Shown here one piece after another: positions 13,900-21,600 of a stretch of 64,000 nucleotides of DNA. A program made the translations under genes and the position numbers. Position 1 is the first letter of the stretch, and each line of letters starts with the position of its first letter. Source of the DNA: Fulvia fulva (lineage: Eukaryota > Ascomycota > Dothideomycetes > Mycosphaerellales > Mycosphaerellaceae); contig NC_063022.1 of the NCBI RefSeq assembly GCF_020509005.1, positions 2,914,001 to 2,978,000 of the forward strand, written 5' to 3'. Below the pieces are notes generated by a model that worked only from the letters and a program-made list of their open reading frames with translations, was not told where the DNA came from and did not search any database.

Positions 13900-13964
13900 A
13901 ACGGATAGAGTAACCCCTAAATAGAATATAGGTAGGTAACCTACGTAGGATACTAGGGGTATAT
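13900..13964 (-). repeat. Inverted partner of the 2311-2376 repeat
   Basis: This is the reverse complement of the 66-bp segment at 2311-2376. A (TA)n run follows to about 13980, then the terminal repeat of Fot1-type copy B. Its orientation relative to the neighbouring Fot1-type copy differs from that at 2311, so the two sites are not one large inverted duplication. Confidence 0.6.
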
Positions 13965-13991
13965 ATATATATATATATATTGTTTATTAAA

Positions 13992-15124
13992 ACGTACTTT
14001 ACTACCGAGTAAGCTATACTACTAAGCGGGCCACTTTTGCTAAGAACTATACCACTCCTATAGATCTAGCTATATAACTACTATTATAGCGTATATTGTC
14101 TTTAAACGAGGCCAAACTGACCTTAGCTGTCTAGGCTACGAAACGCGACGCGATAATCACGAATCGACTTACTATAAAGGTATACGACGCGTCTCGAACT
14201 ATACTAGGGTATCGATTAAATAGACGACCTCCTCGGGGTGACTACGAGCCTAATTCGAAGAAGCTTATAGAGCTAGAAGAGAGGGTGATACTTGAGTATA
14301 TACTCGAGCTAGATCTTAGAGGTTTCCCGCTATTAAAGGCTAGTATACGAGCAATAGCCGATTTATTACTATAAGAGAAGGGTCTTAAGCCCGCTAGTCT
14401 CGATTAGATAGACAGGTTTATTAGGCGGCATCGTGAGCTAAAGGTTCGTATAATACGTAGATACGATCGTTAGCGAGCCCTAATAGAAGATCTAGACGTT
14501 ATCGAGAAGTAGTTCTTACTTATACGTAATATAAAGGAGAAGTATAGTATCCTTAACTAGGACACCTACAACTTCGACGAGATAGGGTTTATAATAGGTG
14601 TTATTACGTCTTAGAGCGTCGTTACGGGTTTAGAAAAGCGTAGTAGAAAGAGGAAGGTCGTTCAATAGGGCAATAGAGAGGGAGTAGAGAGATAGCGTAT
14701 TAGATAGCTCTTATACGAAGTAAGATTAGTAAGCTACGTAAGTCTAACGAGGCCCTTATATAGCGGAAAGCACGAAAGCGTAAGTACATTCAGTCTAGAG
14801 GGTCTCTAACCTTTAATAAGGCGTCGTAATTAATACCTCTAGAGGATACTAGGAGGTAGGAAGTAAGTAGAGAGTCGCTAGATAGTATTCGGCTAGTACT
14901 AAGGCTACGACGCTATAAGCGATATAGCGAGTCGGGGTATAACGTACGTAGCTATTAAGTAGACTCACTAGATAGCGAAGAATCTAAAGAGGAATTGTCC
15001 TCCTAGTAACGATTCTATAGGATATTGTCGTATTAAGATACCGTCGTGATTAAAGTAGAAGTAGTCTCGTTCTTAGTAAAAGTAGCCCGCTCGGTAGTAT
15101 AGCCCGCTCGGTAGTAAAGTACGT
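13992..15124 (+). mobile_element. Fot1/pogo-type DNA transposon derivative, copy B
   Basis: This element is 1,133 bp, exactly the length of copy A and in inverted orientation. It ends in the same ~65-bp inverted repeats. TA follows the right end (15125-15126); the left flank now reads AA. On the + strand it encodes the HTH/CENP-B DNA-binding part of a transposase: a PNSKKLIELEE segment, then RRYDR, then YNFDEIGF at 14568-14591, which holds the first acidic residue of the DDE triad. The frame then jumps to the extreme C-terminus, so the catalytic core is missing. Copies A and B share this deletion. In the C-terminal knuckle, cysteines are replaced by tyrosines, as expected from RIP. Confidence 0.85.
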
Positions 15125-15126
15125 TA

Positions 15127-16071
15127 TAGAATATACTCTATATTAAGATAACGAAGGAAGGATTATAATATTAAGACTCTTATAAAGCGCCGATCTCGTA
15201 AACAAAAGGGTCTCTAGTACCGCGGGGTCTAAGAGTATAGAGTTGGCTCGTTATAGGTAGTCGTCGTGTTATTTGTCAGGGCGAGAGCCTGGCCTGTGAG
15301 ATGCAAGGGTGAAAGCGAGAATGCAGGTGCGAAGTGCAGATGCAAAAGGGTATGGTATGATTGCTACACAAAACAAAAGACGAAGAAAGCAAGAGAGGCC
15401 TGGGGAAGGCCAGATATTTATACGCGACCCTCGCGAGTGCGTGTCCCCGCATCAACAGGGCTAACCCGTGCGAAGCCGCGCTCAGCAGCTTTGCTCAAAA
15501 CCTTATTCCAACCTGCCCTACGTTCCGAGTCTTCCACGTGCTTCTTCCAGGGTCCAGCGCAGTCGCGGGTGCTCGCGGGAGTGCCGTGAGTCACACAGTC
15601 ACGAGCCGAAGTGAATCTGTCAAGGTTTGGTAGAGGGGTGAATTTGGAGGGCTGGGTCCCGTAGTGAATGTTGCGGGGCATGTGATTCTTGGTGCTCACA
15701 CACCAAGCTGGACTGTTACTTCTTGACGACTTCTGAGCACTCTGAGGCTCTTCTGTCCCCACCTTCTGTACACTCTGTGGGGAGACCATGACATATTAAA
15801 GGCTATAGAATAGTTAAAGAAGAGTCGTAGGTCAGAGGGTATAAAAGAGGGCTAGCTAAGTAGACGGCGGTATAGTAACTACGGTCGGACTAGCTATAAC
15901 GTACGAACGTACTAGGAAGATAAAGAGAACAATTCTAAATCAGATAAGAGTATTAAGTTCACTAGTTCTCTATTTAATAGTAGTGAAAACGATTAATAAG
16001 GAATACAAGTTAGTCGTACTAAGACAAAATTCCTAGCTTACTAGTATTCCTAGCTTACTAGTACTTTACGT
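15127..16071 (+). mobile_element. Third Fot1-like element, 3' part only, split by a solo LTR
   Basis: The + strand on both sides of the LTR translates as a basic transposase C-terminus. The left part (15127-15275) contains IKRRSRKQKG. The right part (15794 to about 15990) contains KAIE, KKSRRSEGIK and a knuckle-like NYGRTSYNVRTYQED, whose tyrosines stand where related transposases have cysteines. The 518-bp LTR plus 4-bp duplication totals 522 bases, so the frame is in register on both sides. The right end at about 16071 has a tandem TTCCTAGCTTACTAGTA pair and a TTACG-TTA end, the same architecture as copies A and B. The 5' two-thirds are missing. Confidence 0.7.
15276..15793 (+). mobile_element. 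Solo LTR, not RIP-mutated
   Basis: This 518-bp block has normal CpA/TpG content within RIP-mutated DNA. It starts TGTCAGGGCG and ends CCATGACA, the TG...CA form of an LTR with a short TGTCA/TGACA inverted end. It is flanked by a perfect 4-bp direct repeat TATT (15272-15275 and 15794-15797). A TATTTATA sequence near 15413 would suit a U3 promoter on the + strand. No coding content is convincing. A solo LTR arises by recombination between the two LTRs of a full element. Confidence 0.75.
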
Positions 16072-16079
16072 TACCGCTA

Positions 16080-17220
16080 GTCCGGTACTAGCCTATTATA
16101 GCTAGGAGCGAATTATTATAGAAGCTATAATTATAACTTCTCGAATGTCCTCGAGTGTTCTAGTATCTTAACTAGAATCGTTACTCTTAGAGTAACTATC
16201 CGGCTTCTATTACGAGTACCCCCGCTAAATAAATAATATATAGCTTATAGTCGTCCTACGGAGAGCGCCTTTACGCGGCGGACGACGTAGGTATCTTCGT
16301 TATAACGAAGAGAAACTAAGACACTCCCTCTCGAACCCTTCGCTCGAAGACTCGAAGAAAGACCCTTAAAGAGCGACGTATTTCGAAGCCTATAACGCGA
16401 CGACAACGACTACGAGTACGATATAAAGAAGGAAAAGAGATAGAAGAGAGGAGAAGATAGGACACGTCCGGATATCTATTAACGGAGACCTCGAAACTAC
16501 TCGGAAGAAGAGAGAACGCGACGGACTCTCTCTTCGGATAACGACGGCCGTACGAAGCGGGCGTTCTCGCTACGAACCTACGAGGTACCTAAGCCTCGAG
16601 CTATCGTACGAAGAAGACGGTCGAAGACTCTCGGAGGGGACGGGCTATTCGAGATACCGCCTTTCTCTCTCTCTCTCGCTCTCTCGAATTCGGCGTTCGT
16701 ACGACGGGTAAGCCCGGCGCGGCGAAGGCGGAGAAACACGACCCTAAAATACCGGTCGCGGTTTACGACCGGTCGTAATTCTCGAAACACGACGGGCGTA
16801 AAACTTGTCTCGCCCGGGGTAAGGCGATAAACCGTAATTCTCGAAATAAGATACGACTACCGGGTAAATACGGCGTAAAAGGAGTACGAGTTATCCGCCG
16901 GGACTCGTAGGGCGGGAAGGCCCTCGTAATATCGCGAAGAACGAACTCTTTCTTCCCTTCGAGAGGTTTTTCTAGCCGTAGCCGTATCGGTCCCTATATA
17001 CGCGCGAAGCGGGTATTAGATAACTTAGTAATAATAGTAGCGGTTATAAACCTCTAAAGGTAAGCGTAGGGAAGTAGAGCTCTCTACTAACTCTTCTAGA
17101 CTATAAAGTAGCGTACGATCTACGCTACCGCTACCCGACGTATAGTACTTATTATACGACGACATAGGCGTTAGCGACAAGTATATGTTTACGAGTTTGC
17201 TAATAGGCACAGTGCGGTAG
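16080..17220. other. CpG-rich, CpA/TpG-depleted block of unknown origin
   Basis: From about 16240 to 17010 the sequence is dense in CG and GA/TC steps while CpA and TpG are almost absent. It has short open frames on the minus strand, such as a 70-codon one at 16578-16790, but these look like by-products of missing TA/CA rather than genes. A GTAATTCTCGAAA motif recurs around 16775 and 16832. I could not assign it to a transposon family. Confidence 0.5.
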
Positions 17221-17394
17221 GTCATGTGACCCTAGAGCTTGAAAGTTGACTAATCAGAGCGGGCGCCAAGGCTAGTTAAGGGCTGGTATAGAGCTTCACT
17301 CCCTCGCTGACGCCTCACCTACGTACTCGCAAGCTCGTACTCCGGTGTGGCTAGCGCTCGGTCGCTACGCTTAATAAGCTCCTTAGACCCTTAG

Positions 17395-17488
17395 GGATTG
17401 AAAGTGGTGGGTGTGTGTGATTGGCCGAGATGTCAGCGTCATATCTGCCTGAGGCCAACACCACACCCGCCACTATTCATTTCAATCC
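17395..17488. repeat. 94-bp imperfect inverted repeat
   Basis: The left arm starts GGATTGAAAGTGGTGGGTGT and runs to TTGGCC. The right arm runs from AGGCCAACACCACACCC to TTTCAATCC. The arms pair over about 30 bases with a 6-base interruption, leaving a ~25-base loop. Possible readings are a short MITE-like footprint or a hairpin. It lies between the RIP island and the truncated exon at 17505. Confidence 0.55.
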
Positions 17489-17504
17489 ACGCGGTCTGAT
17501 TTAG

Positions 17505-17969
17505 GAGGTAGATCTGAACCACCTTATCCTAGACCCCTTTGGCTGCGTAGAAGCGCGCCTACAGATGCCCGGGATCCGATACATGACATTCCACCATAGA
17601 ACTCAAACCCTTTTCTGCTCCCGCTTCGACAGATCCAGAATCGAAGACCTCCTTGACACCAACGCCTCTCGCCTGAACATGTACCTCCAGCACTCGGACA
17701 GCGAGATCAAGATCGCAGTCTACCGCTGTGGCTATCCAGGAGAATGGGCGGGTGCGTCCGTCGACGTGGCTCCTACCACTCTACGAAATTTGTTGAAGGT
17801 CCTTGTTGCCCTGCAGGACGCTGCCGAAGCGCAGGACGGGTTTGTCAAGAGGGACAACAAGCGCGAGAGAGCAACGATAGCTTTCCAACTAGATGCTAGA
17901 TGGCACAGTGCTTTGGGCGTTGAGTGTGCCGGTCTGATTAGAGGAAAGCCAATTATCACGTTCAGCTGA
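17505..17969 (+). pseudogene. Unrecognised gene, 3' exon only
   Basis: This reading frame has fungal codon bias and is open from just after a TTTAG splice-acceptor-like site (17503-17504) to a TGA at 17969. It contains an ATG at 17565 that would give a 134-residue protein. The residues before that ATG (starting EVDLNHLILDPFG) look coding as well. I therefore favour a 3' exon whose upstream part was lost to the adjacent transposon island. There is no motif I recognise: a mixed alpha/beta composition, an RCGYPGEWAG loop and an LLKVLVALQDAAEA helix. It may still be expressed from the internal ATG. Confidence 0.45.
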
Positions 17970-18680
17970 GGGCTGCTCCTGCTTAGACACCGATGGAAGA
18001 TGTCGAGTGCTACTACTCAGCGCGTGACAAAGGCTGTGCAGTACAGTCGGACTCTGAATATGGCCAGTTCAGAGAGGATTGATCAACCTATTCCCAGAAA
18101 GGGGCCGAGCAGGCTACAGCTAGTATGTGCTCTGAGACGGGTCGAGTATTGCACTACCGTGGCACTTTCATGGCTTTAGCTAGGCTTGATTCTGGGTAGT
18201 CCTCGACATTGCGGACATTACGCTCACATAGAAGCACTACAATACAAGAGTGAGACGACTGAGAATCACATGTATCAAAACAGCCAGCGGTGACGTCTTT
18301 TGTAAAGACCCCGCGGGGATAAGAAAGTGAATCACATGAACGACAATAGAAAACATGTCCGTGCACCCAATCATGCTCCGAGGTCCATTCTCATCATTCA
18401 AATTTCACCCAACCCAAGACAACGACATCCACCAACATCGACCACCAACCAACATCAATATTGGTAGAGGGGTTGAGGAGAAGTGGCTGGCGATAGCTGC
18501 GGAAGGAGCGTATGTCATGTCGTCATCGTACAAAGATACATGTAGACAGGCATCATCTTTCTCTTCATATGTATACCCACCTCCCAAACTCCACGCTAAG
18601 CCATAACCCTTCAACACATCCCGACCTCCAACACTGACCCCATCAACCACGCCTCAAGAGAGTAAACTCAGCTCCGCCTG
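17970..18680. other. Intergenic, no gene seen
   Basis: This is normal-composition DNA between the truncated exon and the 3' end of APC1. The short frames around 18355-18650 overlap on both strands and are rich in Pro, His and Ser, with no coding signature. It probably includes the APC1 3' untranslated region. Confidence 0.4.
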
Positions 18681-21600
18681 CTAAGCCACAGCCGGTCTAT
18701 TCCTCTCCTCTATGCCTGCCTTCAACGCCTCAATGACTTCCTCACCAATCCACCTAACCTTCCCATCACCTTCCTGCTTAGCCTTCTCAGCCCAAGCGAA
18801 CAAAACCCGCAGATTCCATAGTGCATCTCCATCATTACTCGCGACGGCCGAGTTCAACACCAATCTATCATCGACAACGGTACTGCGCTCATTTGAGTAT
18901 ACAGAGCTTTGAATGTCGGGTGGTAGTAGGAGCTCGAAGTCTGCTCTGTCCAAGTCTTTGAAGGCTGGGAGGTTGGCGAGGACGTTCCAGATCTGCTGGC
19001 TTGAGGCTTGCGTTGAGACTGTATCGGTGAGTGCCGCGAGGGTTGCGGTGAAGACGGAGTTGTGCGCTTCGGTTGCTGGGCAGCGTCGTACGAAGACACG
19101 CTGATCCTTGCGGAACTGGGTGAGGTGATCAGGGTTGCCGACAAAGTCGAGTGTGACTTTCCAGTACGCGGAATTGTCAGTCTGTACCGACTTGATACTG
19201 TCGAGATCTGGCAGGAGGCAAGGTGCTTGCATAGATTTCCTTGACCCGTCTTTCATCAGCAGCTTGATAGGCATGTGGATAGGTCGCTGCGTATCGATGT
19301 CTTCGACGACGATGCATCGTGATTCTGCTGCGAAGACCCAGAGGTGTCGGAAAGCTTGTAGGTGGACTCTGTTGTCATGCACATCCATTGGGAAGAGAGG
19401 ATAGAATGCGACCATAAGCGATGCGATGGCCAAGTTCGACGTCCCGAGGGTGATCGTCCCACCTCCGAGGAACAGCACGCCGATAGCGAGATGAGCAGCA
19501 AGATGGGACCCATAAGTCGTTTCGGGGTCGGTACGTCCATGCAGGCGCCGCAACCAGCGGAAAGTGTCAAGATCGCCAGTGCCAGCCATCACTGTTGCCG
19601 CAGACAATGCTAGTACATCAATGCACCTCTTAAGTGCAGATCTGCCCAGCTTAGCGTCGAAGAAGTATGCTTCAGCAGCATCAAATCTGTAGAAGATCTT
19701 GAGCACACTCAGAATCTCGTCTCGAGCCAAAGTGTTCCCGGTACCAGCATACTTCAAGCCCAGCGCGAAAGCCAAGCCAGTGTAAATGTTGAAGACTGGT
19801 ATATGATAGCTGTTGATCGCCCGAGTGATGCTGAAGTCTCGAGCCACTTGCATGATTCTGGATTTGTAGCAGGTGGGCATATTCTCATCGATCCATATCG
19901 CATACCCATCGTCCCGTGTTCCTTTAGCTTCGATGTCATCCCATAGGATGACATGCCGGGCGATAGCACGCAGCATCAGCACGTCAGGTCGTACATGAGC
20001 GTACTGTGCTTCGGTGTCTGGGATGTCGACTTTGTTGGCAATGGCTCTGTCGCCAGTCTTCATGAATACCAAAGCGGTAGCCATCACGGCACCTGCAGTG
20101 GCTCTGTCGAAGACATGAACGGCGTGAACAGGTCGAGGTCCAACGGCGGTAGCTAAAAGCCGCTCTGGAAGCTGCATGCCATGAAGACCACGAAGATCAT
20201 TGCCTTTGCCCAAGTTGATGAAGCCAAGAGCAAAGCCTGCTGCAAGACGGTATGACTCGTCGCGAAGCGGATCAGGGCCACTGTCGGGATCCTCGACGTC
20301 CATGCTCTCGATCTCGGAGAGCATTATTTCGCTCATTCGTCGGTGCTGCGAGTTGTAGTACAGCAGTCCGATGCCCATCAGCCCAGCGGTCTGTGTGGCA
20401 GGAGAGACATTAAGTTCAGCAGCACCTAGGGGCAGCATTCTGGTGATATGTACCGATAGCATTCGTGTTATGAGGCCATCCATCGTGCCCAGATATGATG
20501 CAGAGAGGCCTAGCAGCAGCCCGATCGAGGTCATTGTGTGCTTTGGAGTGAGATACTTGAAAGACAGCCATTTCGCCAACTGGCGTAAGTGACCACTGAG
20601 ACCTAGCGCAAGAAGCAGTCCGGCATGCCTGTTGGTCAGCTCGTTTGGTTTATTGAACGCGATCCACGACGTGTCGATGCCTTCTGCATGCCTCGAGATC
20701 CGCAGACCAGCCGATGCTCCTGCGTGAAAGTATGCCCAGTTGACCTTCTCTTCTGTCAGACCGCTTCGATCTGTAGTCATGGTATGCCCCATCGGCTGCA
20801 TCAGACATGACGAGTTGAACCCAGGCAGATGATACTTCTCAGTGAGCAGAGGCGCTTGGCTGTCGAAATGAATCATACCGTCTCCGGCAGGAAGTGCAAT
20901 CATTCTGATTGTCACAAAATGCATCACTTTCCGCTGGATCTCGAAGTGCACGGCTTCGTCCCATTCTGGCTGTTTAGGACATTGTGCGACCTGGATACTG
21001 TTGAAGTGCATCAAGCTGGTCGCATCTACAAGTCTCCGGTCTTCGTGGAATATCAGCTGGGAGACCGAGTGGCGTCCGGCTTCTTTTGTCTTGCCGTGAG
21101 GTGTAGGATGCTCCACAGCACTACACGCGGTCGTGACATCTCGAGTCGTGATAAGAGCATTCGGAGGTGCTTTTGCCATGGCAAGAATCTGCATCTTGCT
21201 GTTCGCGAGATCTGCTCGACCAACCAACTGCAACAGATCATCCAACCAGGTCGTGGGCGGCGTCTTCTCGCAGCGAGCAATGGCTTCTTTGAACGGCGCT
21301 GCCATCGACTCTGGTAATGCCTCCAAGATGTCAAAGGTCAGGCCATGCTTGAACAAGCCTTCCACGACTGCTACTGGATGGGCTGACAAGCCTTGCGAGT
21401 GTTCTAGCATCGCCGACAATGCAGCCAGTCGTGGAGTCATCTTATTCATCCTCGAAGCCTCATTTGATCTTCTCATGGCTCCAGTTCCCATTGCCGCGAT
21501 CGTTGACACAGTAGGCATGTGCGGCGCCGACCCGGCCTGCAACGATTGCTCGAACCAAGCGAAAACGCTAAGGGGCGGTTCAAGGTTGGCGAAACCTACT

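Larger units (their letters stand above)
1190..17220. repeat. RIP-mutated transposon island
   Basis: About 16 kb is strikingly poor in CpA and TpG and rich in TpA, with CpG retained. This is the footprint of repeat-induced point mutation. Every long frame is broken by TAG/TAA codons that would arise from CAG/CAA. Several nested elements can still be recognised by translation and are listed separately. The stretches 1190-2460 and 3596-4170 are equally mutated, but I could not assign them to a family. The island has sharp edges: normal composition resumes at about 17220. One 518-bp insert at 15276 has escaped mutation. Confidence 0.9.

Noticed and set aside
13955..13982. (TA)n run as a CRISPR-like or satellite array
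   Set aside because: It is a short simple repeat of about 12 units next to a transposon end. No spacer-repeat structure exists anywhere in the window.
16578..16790. 70-codon minus-strand ORF in the CpG-rich block
   Set aside because: It lies in RIP-mutated DNA where missing TG/CA distorts stop frequency. It has no motif and no flanking gene signals.
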